Assembly (NCBI GenBank): GCA_964567125.1
Contig: CAZMLC010000018.1
Location: 1-38,289 of the forward strand
DNA from: CAZMLC01 sp964567125
Lineage (GTDB): Bacteria; Verrucomicrobiota; Kiritimatiellia; RFP12; UBA1067
Reading direction: 5' to 3'
DNA: 38,289 nt
How positions within the stretch are numbered: the stretch's first letter is position 1; each line of letters opens with the position of its first letter. Below the pieces are notes generated by a model. It saw only the letters and a list, made by a program, of their open reading frames with translations, was not told where the DNA came from and did no database searches. Both the position numbers and the translations under genes were made by a program. Below, one piece after another: positions 16,519 to 25,365 of this stretch.

Positions 16519-16850
16519 AACTTTCTGAACTCGTTGCAGCGGCTGGTTTCGAAGTGATTACGCCGGGAAATGCGGCGTGCGACGTGACGGCAGGCTATAC
16601 ATCGGATCTGTTGAGCGATGTCATGGCGCACTGTCCCGAGGATTCGATTTTCATTACCGTCCAGAATCATAAAAACTCGGTGGCGGTTTCGACGTTGGTG
16701 GGTGCGGTGGCGGTCCTTGTTGTCCACGACCGTGACATTCCCAAGGAGATGCTGGATGCGGCGCGGGCGGAGAACGTTGCGCTTTTACGGACCAGCAAGA
16801 ATCAATTTGAGGCGAGCTGTCTGGTGGCCAAAATTCTGGGTATGTCATGA
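16515..16850 (+). CDS. DRTGG-domain protein (second copy)
   Basis: This 111-residue DRTGG-type protein starts MKLSELVAAAGFEVITPGN. Its C-terminal sequence includes GYTSDLLSDVMAHCPEDSIFITVQN, STLVGAVAVLVVHDRDIPKEMLDAAR and NVALLRTSKNQFEASCLVAKILG, matching the fold of the first copy, although the two are clearly diverged. It is translated in a 4-base ATGA overlap with both the CBS-GHKL gene and the PHP gene, so the four proteins are made together. No enzymatic residues are visible; a ligand-binding or protein-interaction role is inferred. Confidence 0.78.
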   Translation: MKLSELVAAAGFEVITPGNAACDVTAGYTSDLLSDVMAHCPEDSIFITVQNHKNSVAVSTLVGAVAVLVVHDRDIPKEMLDAARAENVALLRTSKNQFEASCLVAKILGMS

Positions 16851-17566
16851 TTTATCGGTTTGATCTGCATATCCACTCGTGTCTTTCGCCGTGCGGGGAT
16901 CTGATGAACTCGCCGTCTGCCATTGTTGCAGCCGCCAAAGCCGCAGGGCTCAATGCGATCATGATTGCGGATCACAATACTGCGCGCAACTGCCCCGCAT
17001 TGGCGGAGGCGTGTGCGCGGTCGGCGATGGCCTGCCTCTTTGGTCTGGAGATTACAACGGCGGAAGAAGTGCACGTCCTCGCCGCGTTCGACACCCTGGA
17101 ACAGGCGCAGCGGATGACCGAGCATGTTTATGCGGCATTGCCCAAGCGCGTCAATCAGCCCGAGGTCTTTGGCGATCAACCCGTTGTCACGGTGGACGAG
17201 GAGATCGTGGAGATGGAGTGGCGTCTGCTGAGCGCGCCGACGCGGTTATCGCTCCCTGAGGTCGAGCAACTGGTGCATGGCCTTGGCGGGCTTTTTATCG
17301 CCTGCCACGTTGATCGGCCTACGTTCAGCGTTTTTTCGCAGCTTGGCGCGCTCTCGGGTGAGGAGCGTTTCGACGCAGTTGAGCTGACTCGTTACAGCGC
17401 CAAAGCCGACTGGCTGCCTAAGCTTTGCGGCCTGCCTGTTTTGCGCGCTTCGGACGCTCATTACCTCGAAAATATTGGCGAAATCTGGAACGAAGCCGAG
17501 CTGCCGGAGTTCTCCGTGGCGTGCTTGAAACAGGCTCTGGCCAAAGGGCATGTTACAAATCCCTGA
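16847..17566 (+). CDS. PHP-domain metal-dependent phosphoesterase
   Basis: This 239-residue protein has the PHP signature: motif 1 DLHIHSCLSPCGD at about 5-17, motif 2 IADHNTARN at about 41-49, a later FIACHVDRP His block near residue 147 and the closing LRASDAHYLENIG near 206. These residues bind two or three metal ions for phosphomonoester hydrolysis. Relatives act on histidinol phosphate, nucleotides, or short nucleic acids. The start codon overlaps the stop of the second DRTGG gene (ATGA), so it belongs to the same operon and is its last visible gene. A hydrogenase or iron-sulfur gene, common after this gene in other bacteria, does not follow here. Confidence 0.85.
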   Translation: MIYRFDLHIHSCLSPCGDLMNSPSAIVAAAKAAGLNAIMIADHNTARNCPALAEACARSAMACLFGLEITTAEEVHVLAAFDTLEQAQRMTEHVYAALPKRVNQPEVFGDQPVVTVDEEIVEMEWRLLSAPTRLSLPEVEQLVHGLGGLFIACHVDRPTFSVFSQLGALSGEERFDAVELTRYSAKADWLPKLCGLPVLRASDAHYLENIGEIWNEAELPEFSVACLKQALAKGHVTNP

Positions 17567-17595
17567 CCAGAGGTTGAAATAAATATCGTTTTTAT

Positions 17596-17624
17596 TTGCA
17601 TGCCGAGGTCAGCTTTGATATAAG
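17596..17624 (+). promoter_or_regulatory. Candidate promoter upstream of oadBGA
   Basis: TTGCAT (17596-17601) and TATAAG (17619-17624) are 17 bases apart. It is the best sigma-70-like pair between the PHP gene and oadB, but would give a leader of about 620 bases. Confidence 0.5.
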
Positions 17625-18120
17625 TACGCGAACATCGATTACGGTTCAGGCGTTTCTGATTCCGGGTGAGCATCGGTGGCAGATGAATGACTTCAACAAG
17701 GAAAGACGTCCGCGCGGCAGGAAAATGGTTGCTGGTGCAGTGATCATTTTGTGAGACTTCTATGAAAACCCGTTTGTTGACATTCAGTCGACAGGAATCC
17801 ATTTATTCCTTAATCAAGGATCTCGTTGTTTGGTGTTCAACGGCGATCATTCGCCTCCTTCCGCTGCAGGGTAATAATCAGAAGCCGATCTTTGTGCTCA
17901 CGCGCGTCTCCGTCAAAAAGATTCTCCAAGAAAAATGGCGTAAATGGCGGCAAGTTATCACTCTCGCCTTTATTCGGTTGTTGCGAAAATATGGCATCAT
18001 GTCGTGTATGCGCTGGTCGTATAATATAGTCAAAAGACCAGTCAAAATGTGCGGGATGATCGATGAATGGGTCCAATCGGAAAATGGCTTTTACTTGCCG
18101 TCCGTCTCTGCATAATCATC

Positions 18121-18158
18121 CGGGTAAGCAATGGCTTTGACGTCCATTGTTCTACCCG
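18121..18158 (+). promoter_or_regulatory. Stem-loop in oadB leader
   Basis: CGGGTA (18121-18126) pairs with TACCCG (18153-18158), then after a small internal loop CAATGG (18129-18134) pairs with CCATTG (18144-18149). It is an imperfect 12-bp hairpin with no T-run, so not a terminator. Confidence 0.4.
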
Positions 18159-18190
18159 TTCTGTAGCATCATAAAACCAGCTTTGGTTAT

Positions 18191-18210
18191 TCCGTAACAG
18201 AAATTACGGA
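18191..18210 (+). promoter_or_regulatory. Short inverted repeat before oadB
   Basis: TCCGTAA (18191-18197) and TTACGGA (18204-18210) form perfect 7-bp arms around a 6-base centre, 30 bases before the oadB ribosome-binding site (AAGGAG, 18241-18246). It could be an operator or an RNA hairpin. Confidence 0.4.
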
Positions 18211-18251
18211 GAAAATTTCAGTATTTCTATTGGGTTTGTAAAGGAGCATAC

Positions 18252-19496
18252 ATGTCTTGGGATATGTTTTTAAGTGCATTTCAGGGAATTGAAGCGATTC
18301 TTCATTCCTCGCCTCAGATGGTTCTGGCCCGCGTGGGTCTGATCGCATTGGGGATGACGCTCATCTATTTGGGCAAAAAAGGTATTCTTGAGCCGCTGTT
18401 GATGATTCCGATGGGATTGGGAATGGCGGTCATCAATGCATCGGTGATGATGTTCGACCCGTTGAGTCTGCATGGTGGTCTGGGAACGCTCTTTCTGGAA
18501 GCGCAGGCGGGATCAGGTCATGACGCTGTTAAGAACGCGTCCGATCTGATGTATATCATGGGTATTGACTGGTTGCAGCCGATCTACACGTTCACCTTTT
18601 CCAACGGGCTCATCGCGTGTTTCGTCTTTATGGGCATTGGTTCGTTACTGGATGTCGGATTTGTGATGGCGCGTCCGTTCCTCAGCATCGTGCTGGCGCT
18701 CTTCGCGGAATTTGGCACGATCTTTACCTTGCCGATTGCCCAGTATTTCGGATATACCGTCAAGCAGGCGGCCGCGATTTCCGTTGTGGGCGGGGCGGAT
18801 GGACCGATGGTGCTCTTTACCTCGCTCAAATTAGCGCCGGAGCTTTTCGTGCCGATCGCGGTTGTGGCCTATCTTTATCTTGGGCTTGCATATGGCGGGT
18901 ATCCGTATCTGGTTCGTCTGATGATTCCCAGCAGCAAAGTCCGTGGTACCGTGATGCCCTACGATTCGAAGTCGAGCCAGTTTACATCGGGACAGAAGAT
19001 GGTCTTTGCGGTTGTTTGCTGTGTTATTCTCTGCTTTCTGCTTCCCGTGGCAGCGCCGCTGCTCTTCTGCCTCTTTTTCGGCATTGTGATCCGCGAAAGC
19101 GGGATCAAGCAGTTCCAAGAACTGCTGAACGGTCCGGTTCTCTATCTCTCGACGATGTTCCTTGGCTTGACGCTGGGCATTCTCTGTGAAGCCAATACGA
19201 TCTTTGATCCGAAGGTGTTGCCGCTGCTGCTCTTGGGTATGCTCTCGCTGCTGCTTTCGGGCGTGGGAGGCATCCTGGGCGGGTATGTTGCCTATTATTG
19301 CACAGGCAAGAAGGTCAATCCTGTCGTAGGTATTGCGGGTGTGAGCTGCGTTCCGACCACCGCAAAAGTGGCACAGAAGATTGTTCAGAAGGATAATCCG
19401 CATGCCATTATCATGCAGTATGCGTTGGGTGCGAATGTGATGGGCGTGATCACGACGGCCATCATTGCGGGTGTATTCTGCAGCATCATTAAATAG
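18252..19496 (+). CDS. oadB: Na+-translocating decarboxylase beta subunit
   Basis: This 414-residue membrane protein is the Na+ channel of the biotin-dependent decarboxylase. It exports Na+ while the carboxyl group is released from carboxybiotin. Hydrophobic helices run through the whole chain. Conserved family blocks are GIGSLLDVGFVMARP (128-142), the active-site loop GGADGP (180-185, Asp183) and CVPTTAKVAQKIVQ near the C-terminus. The residue-rich N-terminal part fits subunits of 375-430 residues. AAGGAG is placed correctly before the ATG. It heads an oadB-oadG-oadA operon, an order that differs from the gamma-alpha-beta order of enterobacteria. Confidence 0.94.
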   Translation: MSWDMFLSAFQGIEAILHSSPQMVLARVGLIALGMTLIYLGKKGILEPLLMIPMGLGMAVINASVMMFDPLSLHGGLGTLFLEAQAGSGHDAVKNASDLMYIMGIDWLQPIYTFTFSNGLIACFVFMGIGSLLDVGFVMARPFLSIVLALFAEFGTIFTLPIAQYFGYTVKQAAAISVVGGADGPMVLFTSLKLAPELFVPIAVVAYLYLGLAYGGYPYLVRLMIPSSKVRGTVMPYDSKSSQFTSGQKMVFAVVCCVILCFLLPVAAPLLFCLFFGIVIRESGIKQFQELLNGPVLYLSTMFLGLTLGILCEANTIFDPKVLPLLLLGMLSLLLSGVGGILGGYVAYYCTGKKVNPVVGIAGVSCVPTTAKVAQKIVQKDNPHAIIMQYALGANVMGVITTAIIAGVFCSIIK

Positions 19497-19507
19497 GAAA
19501 ACGACGT

Positions 19508-19711
19508 ATGAGTGGACTAACAGTTTCGTTGGTTACAACTTTAGTAACCATTATCATTTCACTATTGGTGGCGGTTATCGTTAAATTGATGACCTTTTTG
19601 TTGGACAAGTTTTCAGCTCCGCTGAAACCCGCTTCTGATGCGGACACGCTGGTTTTCAGCGATGAGTCCGATGTCGCTGCCGTTATAGCGATTGTACAAT
19701 CATCCAAGTAA
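19508..19711 (+). CDS. oadG: Oxaloacetate decarboxylase gamma-like small subunit
   Basis: This 67-residue protein has one N-terminal transmembrane helix (about residues 6-30, VSLVTTLVTIIISLLVAVIV) and a short polar tail ending AAVIAIVQSSK. This is the design of OadG, which anchors the soluble alpha subunit to beta. The usual His-rich zinc-binding tail of enterobacterial OadG is absent. Identification rests on size, topology and position between oadB and oadA, separated by 11 and 18 bases; sequence similarity cannot be judged reliably. Confidence 0.7.
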   Translation: MSGLTVSLVTTLVTIIISLLVAVIVKLMTFLLDKFSAPLKPASDADTLVFSDESDVAAVIAIVQSSK

Positions 19712-19729
19712 TCGAGGTCTATCACGCTT

Positions 19730-21550
19730 ATGAAAAAACGTATTCAATTCATGTTAACCGCGTTCCGCGATGGTTTCCAATCCGTCTATGGCGCGCGTGT
19801 CTTTTCAAAAGATTTCTTGCCTGTTGTCGAGCAGGCCGCGCAAGCAGGCATTGAGCATATCGAAGCCGGGGGCGGCGCCATGTTCCAGTCGCCCTTCTTC
19901 TATTGCAATGAAAATGCCTTTGATGTGATGGACGCTTTCCGCAAGGCCGCAGGGCCGAACGCAAACCTGCAGACGCTGGCGCGCGGTATCAACGTGATTG
20001 CCCTTGATTCGCAGCCGAGCGATATCATCAAGATGCATGCGGATCTCTTTAAGAAGCATGGCATGACCACCATCCGTAACTTCGATGCGCTGAATGATGT
20101 GAACAACCTCATCTATTCGGGGCAGTGCATTAAGGCGGCCGGGTTGAAGCATGAGGTGTGCATCACCATGATGGAACTTCCGCCGGGATGCGAAGGCGCG
20201 CATACGCCGGAGTTCTATATTGAGACGCTCAAGAAGATCCTTGAGGCCGGCATCCCATACGACAGCATCTGCTTCAAGGATGCTTCCGGCACGAGCCGTC
20301 CGCAAAAAGTGTTTGATACGATTCGTCTCGCGCGGCAGTTCCTCGGCGATCAGGTGAAATTCACCTTCCATTCGCACGAGACTGCCGGAACCGGCACGGT
20401 GTGTTACCGGGCCGCTGTCGAGGCGGGCGTGGATGCGCTTGATCTCTCGTTGGCGCCGGTGTCCGGGGGAACCTGTCAGCCCGATCTGCTGACCATGTGG
20501 CACGCCTTGCGCGGCACGGATTACGATCTGGGCATTGATGTGAATAAAGTGATCAAGCTCCGCCAGAGTCTGAAGGATGCAATGAAGGATTACTTCCTTC
20601 CACCTGAGGCGACCTCGGTGGAAGCGTTGATTCCCTTCTTCCCGATGCCGGGCGGCGCTCTGACTGCCAACACGCAGATGCTGCGCGACAATGGCTTGAT
20701 GGACAAGTATCCAGAGGTTATTGCCTCCATGGGCGAAGCGGTTGCGAAGGGCGGTTTCGGCACCTCGGTGACGCCGGTCTCGCAGTTCTATTTTCAGCAG
20801 GCCTTCAACAACGTGATGTTCGGCAAGTGGAAAAAGATCGCGCCGGGTTACGGCAAGATGGTTCTCGGTTATTTCGGCAAGACGCCGGTGGCGCCGGATG
20901 CCGCGGTTGTCAAGATCGCCGCGGAACAGCTTAAGCTTGAGCCGACGACCGAAAGTCCTCTGGCGATCAATGACCGTGATCCGAAGAAAGGCGCTCCTGC
21001 GGCGACAAAGATGCTTGAAGCCGCTGCTCTGCCGATTACGGACGAGAATGTCTTTATTGCCGCCTGCTGCGCGGAGAAGGGCATTGCCTTCCTGAAGGGC
21101 GAAGGCACGGTCGGTGTACGCAAGAACATGCCGGTGGAAAAACAGAAAAAGGTTGTACATTCGAACGAGGAGGTCCCCAAGGGGTCGAATTATATTATTA
21201 CCCTGAACGGCAATGAGTATGAGGTTAAGATTGACGGCGCAACCGCGGTTGTGAATGGTCAGAACTACACCTTTAAGTCGAAGGCTGTTCCCACGGGCTC
21301 TTCGTTGCGCGCTGAAAGTGCAACGGGTAACTTGGAAGACAAGCCCGTGATTACGCCGTTGCCGGGGCTGATCTTGCGAATCGAGAAGAAGGTCGGCGAT
21401 TTCGTCAGGAAGGGACAAACGATCATGGTGCTCGAATCCATGAAGATGGAAAGCCCGCTGATTTCGCCGGACGATGGCACGCTCACCGCGATCAAGGTTC
21501 ATACGCAGCAGCAGGTCGAGGCAGGAACCGTTGTGGCGATCGTCAAGTAA
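19730..21550 (+). CDS. oadA: Biotin-dependent decarboxylase alpha subunit (carboxyltransferase plus biotinyl domain)
   Basis: This 606-residue cytoplasmic subunit carries a TIM-barrel carboxyltransferase (LTAFRDGFQSVYG near 8-20, NFDALNDVNNL, CFKDASGTSRP near 181-191, FHSHETAGTG), a PYC_OADA-type middle domain and a C-terminal biotinyl domain (VLESMKMES with biotinyl Lys572). It moves CO2 from the substrate, most likely oxaloacetate, to biotin. Active-site segments differ from classical OadA (FRDGFQS in place of LRDAHQS; KDASG in place of KDMAG), so the true substrate could be a related keto-acid. It sits last in the operon with a terminator 28 bases after the stop. Confidence 0.9.
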   Translation: MKKRIQFMLTAFRDGFQSVYGARVFSKDFLPVVEQAAQAGIEHIEAGGGAMFQSPFFYCNENAFDVMDAFRKAAGPNANLQTLARGINVIALDSQPSDIIKMHADLFKKHGMTTIRNFDALNDVNNLIYSGQCIKAAGLKHEVCITMMELPPGCEGAHTPEFYIETLKKILEAGIPYDSICFKDASGTSRPQKVFDTIRLARQFLGDQVKFTFHSHETAGTGTVCYRAAVEAGVDALDLSLAPVSGGTCQPDLLTMWHALRGTDYDLGIDVNKVIKLRQSLKDAMKDYFLPPEATSVEALIPFFPMPGGALTANTQMLRDNGLMDKYPEVIASMGEAVAKGGFGTSVTPVSQFYFQQAFNNVMFGKWKKIAPGYGKMVLGYFGKTPVAPDAAVVKIAAEQLKLEPTTESPLAINDRDPKKGAPAATKMLEAAALPITDENVFIAACCAEKGIAFLKGEGTVGVRKNMPVEKQKKVVHSNEEVPKGSNYIITLNGNEYEVKIDGATAVVNGQNYTFKSKAVPTGSSLRAESATGNLEDKPVITPLPGLILRIEKKVGDFVRKGQTIMVLESMKMESPLISPDDGTLTAIKVHTQQQVEAGTVVAIVK

Positions 21551-21578
21551 TTCAACGCTTCGCGCATGCGGTTAAACG

Positions 21579-21616
21579 CGTCGGAATCCTTAACAGGGTT
21601 CCGACGTTTTTATTTA
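21579..21616 (+). terminator. Intrinsic terminator of oadBGA
   Basis: An 11-bp stem (21579-21589 with 21596-21606, one G-T wobble) with a TTAACA loop is followed by TTTTTATTTA. It lies 28 bases after the oadA stop. Confidence 0.9.
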
Positions 21617-21633
21617 TGCGTGAGGCGTGCAGC

Positions 21634-21667
21634 AAAAAAAAGACGCGTCTGGAAACCCAGACGCGTC
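21634..21667 (-). terminator. Intrinsic terminator of pckG
   Basis: On the minus strand an 11-bp perfect stem (21657-21667 with 21642-21652) with a GTTT loop runs into eight T residues (21634-21641). It ends the pckG transcript. Confidence 0.93.
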
Positions 21668-21690
21668 GTGTGTAAAGTATCGTAGAACGA

Positions 21691-23622
21691 TTACTTATTG
21701 AGGGCTGCGGTGATCTCCGCGAGTTTCGCCTTCAGCGCATACGGCATGCGATTGCCATATTTCGCGTAGGACTCTTCAACGGTCTTGATCTCCGTCTTCC
21801 AGCCTTCGGCATCCACGGTGGTCAGCTGCTTCATGGTCTCCTTGAGGCAGGCTGCATCGCGGTTCTTGTCAACATAACCGGTCATGTCGATTGAGCCTTC
21901 CTTCGGGAGGTAACCGATGGCGGCTTCAACATAGTTGGCCTTGCCTTCGATGCGCTCGCAGACCCATTTCAGGACGCGTGCGTTGTCACCGAAGCCATTC
22001 CACATGAAGCCCTTGTCATCCTTGCGGAACCAGTTGGTGAAGAACACCTTCGGGAGCTTGTTCGCATCGGTGCGCAGCGGCATCGTGAGCCAGTGCAGGA
22101 AGTAATCGGCCGTGTTGTAGGAGAAGAACGGCAGCATGGCCATCGGATCGCGACGGACAACGCCGACTGCGCTCAGGTTGGCTGCGGTTGTCTCGGAACC
22201 TGCGGCCGAGCCCATGAACACCGCGTGCGTCCAGTCCTTGGCCTGGTTCACGAGCGGAATCGTGGTCGGACGGCGACCGCCGAAGAGGAATGCGTCAATC
22301 GGTACGCCAACCGGGTCTTCCCAGTTTGCGGCGATCACCGGGCACTGCGCCGCAGGAGCGGTGAAGCGTGCGTTCGGATGAGCGGCCTTTTCTTCTTCGC
22401 CCTTGGCGTTGACATAGACCTTTTTGCCCTTCTCGTTGAGCTTGACGGAGAGATCCTGGCCCTTCCAACCGATCAGGTGATCCGGAGCATCCACGCCCAT
22501 ATCTTCCCACCAGATGTCGCCATCGTCGGTCAGCGCGCAGTTCGTGAAGATCGTGTTCTTCGTGATCGTGCGCATGGCGTTCGGGTTGGAGTTCATCGAG
22601 GTGCCGGGTGCGACGCCGAAGAAACCTGCTTCCGGGTTGATCGCATAGAGGCGGCCATCTTCCTTGATCTTCATCCAGGCGATATCGTCGCCGATGGTCT
22701 CAACCTTCCAGCCTTCCAGCTTCGGCTCCATCATGGCGAGGTTCGTCTTGCCGCAGGCGCTCGGGAAGGCCGCCGCGATATTGTAGATCTTGCCATCCGG
22801 CGAGGTGAGCTTCAGGATGAGCATGTGCTCAGCCAACCAGCCCTCGTTCTTGGCGAGGTAGGAGGCAATACGGAGCGCCAGACACTTCTTGCCGAGGAGC
22901 GCGTTGCCGCCGTAACCCGAACCGAACGACCAGATTTCCTTGGTTTCCGTGAAGTGCGCGATGTACTTCTTCTCGATCGGTGCGCACGGCCAGGTCGAAT
23001 CCTTCTGACCCTTCTTCAGCGGAGCGCCGATGGAGTGCAGGCACTTGATATATTCGCCGTTTTCGCCGAGTTCCTTCAGAACCTTGGTGCCCACGCGGGT
23101 CATGATGTGCATGTTGACCACCACGTAAGGGGAATCGGTGATTTCCACGCCGATCTTGGCGATATCCGAACCGACAGGACCCATGGAGAAGGGGATGACG
23201 TACATCGTACGACCCTTCATGCAGCCCTTGTAGAGACCCGTCATCGTGGTCTTCAGTTCCGTCGGATCAATCCAGTTGCAGTTCGGGCCGGCGTCTTCCT
23301 TCTTGGAGCAGGCGATGTAGGTGCGGTCTTCAACGCGCGCCACATCCGACCAGTGCGAACGCGCCAGATAGCAGCCCGGACGCTTCTTGGCATTCAGCTT
23401 GGTGAAAACACCTGCTTCGACCATCAGGTCGCAGAGTTCCTTGTATTCTTTCTTCGAGCCATCGCACCACACCACATTGTTGGGTTGAGCGAGTTTAGCG
23501 AAATCCTTTACCCACGCCAGCAACTCTTTGTGCTGTGTCGGCAGTTTAACAGCAACAGCCTTCTTAGCTGTCGGCTTGGCAGTCGTCTTACAGGCGCATT
23601 TGGCTGTTTTCTTGCAGGCCAT
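21691..23622 (-). CDS. pckG: Phosphoenolpyruvate carboxykinase (GTP)
   Basis: This 643-residue enzyme interconverts oxaloacetate and PEP with GTP. Domains follow the GTP family: P-loop AFPSACGKTNLAM with Lys292, the SACGK cysteine that is the hyper-reactive active-site Cys, the YVIPFSMGPVGSD and MHIMTRVG substrate-site blocks, and FLFGGRRPTTIPLV. The first roughly 25 residues are an unusual Lys/Ala/Cys-rich extension (ACKKTAKCACKTTAKPTAKK) not found in typical PEPCK. I start at the ATG at 23622 because GAGGGT precedes it. It is convergent with oadA, with separate terminators, which places PEP and pyruvate formation from oxaloacetate side by side. Confidence 0.97.
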   Translation of the reverse strand: MACKKTAKCACKTTAKPTAKKAVAVKLPTQHKELLAWVKDFAKLAQPNNVVWCDGSKKEYKELCDLMVEAGVFTKLNAKKRPGCYLARSHWSDVARVEDRTYIACSKKEDAGPNCNWIDPTELKTTMTGLYKGCMKGRTMYVIPFSMGPVGSDIAKIGVEITDSPYVVVNMHIMTRVGTKVLKELGENGEYIKCLHSIGAPLKKGQKDSTWPCAPIEKKYIAHFTETKEIWSFGSGYGGNALLGKKCLALRIASYLAKNEGWLAEHMLILKLTSPDGKIYNIAAAFPSACGKTNLAMMEPKLEGWKVETIGDDIAWMKIKEDGRLYAINPEAGFFGVAPGTSMNSNPNAMRTITKNTIFTNCALTDDGDIWWEDMGVDAPDHLIGWKGQDLSVKLNEKGKKVYVNAKGEEEKAAHPNARFTAPAAQCPVIAANWEDPVGVPIDAFLFGGRRPTTIPLVNQAKDWTHAVFMGSAAGSETTAANLSAVGVVRRDPMAMLPFFSYNTADYFLHWLTMPLRTDANKLPKVFFTNWFRKDDKGFMWNGFGDNARVLKWVCERIEGKANYVEAAIGYLPKEGSIDMTGYVDKNRDAACLKETMKQLTTVDAEGWKTEIKTVEESYAKYGNRMPYALKAKLAEITAALNK

Positions 23623-23704
23623 GATGGTTACCCTCTTCTCATTCGTTGACTTTCTGCAATCCGGCATATGCAATAGGCACTAACCCTGCGAAAGTTGGCG
23701 CTAT

Positions 23705-23733
23705 AGTATACCGATAGAAACATGTGACTGCAA
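23705..23733 (-). promoter_or_regulatory. Promoter of pckG
   Basis: On the minus strand TTGCAG (23728-23733) and TATACT (23705-23710) are 17 bases apart, about 80 bases before the start codon. This is the best sigma-70 match in the window. Confidence 0.75.
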
Positions 23734-23785
23734 CAAATTTCCATAGAAAATTAATGGCGGGTGTTGCGCTAAAAACAGATCGTTT

Positions 23786-23823
23786 GTGCGCGTCGGCACC
23801 GTGAGCCGATGGACGCTGCGCAC
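23786..23823 (-). terminator. Possible terminator after the beta-strand repeat gene
   Basis: GTGCGC and GTC separated by a bulge pair with GACGCGCAC on the minus strand, and CGGC pairs with GCCG inside. A five-T run comes ten bases further on, so it is only a weak intrinsic terminator. Confidence 0.35.
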
Positions 23824-25310
23824 CGTTAACGAAGGCTGAAGATCGTACCCGCGCAGACGAGCTGGACCGTGTTTCCCTTGTACGCGATCGTGTAGCCTGC
23901 GGGCACGTCGAGAAGCTGCTGGAAATGGCCGCTCAGGGTGCCGCCCTCCGTTGCTTCAAACAGCGTAAAGGGCGCTCCGCCTTGCAGGGTTCCAGAGACA
24001 TCCAGATCCAAGGCGAAGCCGTCCAGATTGAATGACCCCTTGATGGTTGCGCGCTCCGCGACACCCTCTGCGATGCGCGCGTGGATCGTGCCGTTGCCGT
24101 TGAGAACCGCATTGCTGACTACGGTTATATTGGCGTGCGCCAGCGCAGCGTTCTTCAGCGTGACGGTTCCGTTGGAGACGCAGAGCCAGCCGCTGAACGT
24201 GTTGGTTCCGCACAGCGTCAGCGTGTTGGTTCCTGTAACGATGAGTGCACCGGCCCCCGTCACTGCGTTCGAAAGCGCGATGTTACCGCCTGCGGTGTCC
24301 ATGCGACCTGTCCCGGCGAGGCTGAAGGTGCCCGTCCAGAAGGCGGGCATCTGCCCTGTTCCGCCATTGAGGAGCGTGCCGCCGTTGAGGAAGACGTTGC
24401 CGGCTTCGATGCGGTTTGCGCCGTAGGAATCGAGTCTACCGTTGGCGTTGACTGTATACGTGCCGGTCCAGCCCTGACTGCTTTCGAGACGCAAAAGTCC
24501 GGAATTGATCGTGATCCCGGCGAGATTGCTGAACGCGTTGTTCGGACGGATGTTGATTTCACCTACTCCCCCTACGGAGAGGACGTGTCCGTTGCCGTTG
24601 AGTGTGCCATAGATGTTGAGCTTGTTGCCGGTGGTGCCCACGGTCGCATCCTCCGCCAGCGTGAGCGTGTACACTTGCGCTTCGGCGCCATTCGCGGTGT
24701 TGACGAGTGCGCCGCTCTGTCCCGCGGCGCCTGGTCCGGCAATCACAACATTGCGCGAACCGTTGTTGAGGCTCTGCGAATAGAGGTCGAGCGTGCCGCC
24801 GTTGTTGACCGTAATAAGCGCGACAGTGTTGGTCAGGGCTGCGGCGACACCGATGCGCAGCGTGCCACCGTTGACCGTGACGGCACCCTGGAAGGTGTTG
24901 GTGGCGTTAAGCGTCAGGATGCCTGCGCCTGTTTTCGTCAGCGCGATCGTCTTGTTTAAACCATTCGAGAGCGCGCACGTCGCGGTGCTGGATGTGGCCT
25001 GATCGATCGTCAAGGTGTTCGTGCCAGCGCCTGCGCTGAGATCGACGATCGCGCCGGTGATTGTGCCGCTGAGCGCACCGATCGTTGCACTATTGCCATT
25101 GAGGTCAAGCACGCCGTTGCTCAGGTTGACAGGGCCTGTGCCCAGGCCATTGGGGTGACCCAGCAGCAGGAGCCCGGAGGTGAGCGACGTGCCGCCGCTG
25201 AAATCATTCGCGCCCGAGAGCATCAGCACCGTATTCGTGTCCCATTTCGTGATCGCTCCGGCACCGGTGATGACCCCTTGCAGGTTGATGAGACTCGGCT
25301 TGCCCGCTCC

Positions 25311-25365
25311 ACCTGCACGGGGAAGGTGTAGGCGTCGTCGACATTGAACGTGAACGAACCGGATG
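25311..25365. repeat. 55-bp copy on left edge of scaffold gap
   Basis: These 55 bases are identical to 25466-25520, and each copy abuts the N run exactly. An overlap of exactly 55 bases points to a de Bruijn graph k-mer shared by two contig ends, not to a biological repeat. Confidence 0.9.

Larger units (their letters stand above)
17567..18251 (+). other. AT-rich non-coding stretch ahead of oadB
   Basis: These 685 bases hold no convincing gene. A promoter-like TTGCAT-N17-TATAAG lies at 17596-17624 and could start a long leader for oadB. Two stem-loops lie near its end. A plus-strand frame at 17762-18115 (117 codons) and a minus-strand frame at 17837-18076 (79 codons) are open, but neither has a ribosome-binding site, a recognisable domain or natural-looking composition. 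Base composition is lower in GC than either neighbour. It may contain a decayed gene. Confidence 0.45.

Noticed and set aside
17762..18115. 117-codon plus-strand frame before oadB
   Set aside because: Odd composition rich in Trp, Lys and Cys, no ribosome-binding site, no domain; treated as part of the non-coding leader.
19805..21502. 565-codon minus-strand frame opposite oadA
   Set aside because: Antisense shadow of oadA arising from codon bias; the composition is unlike a protein.
22093..23649. 518-codon plus-strand frame opposite pckG
   Set aside because: Antisense shadow of pckG; Arg/His/Gly composition and no start context.
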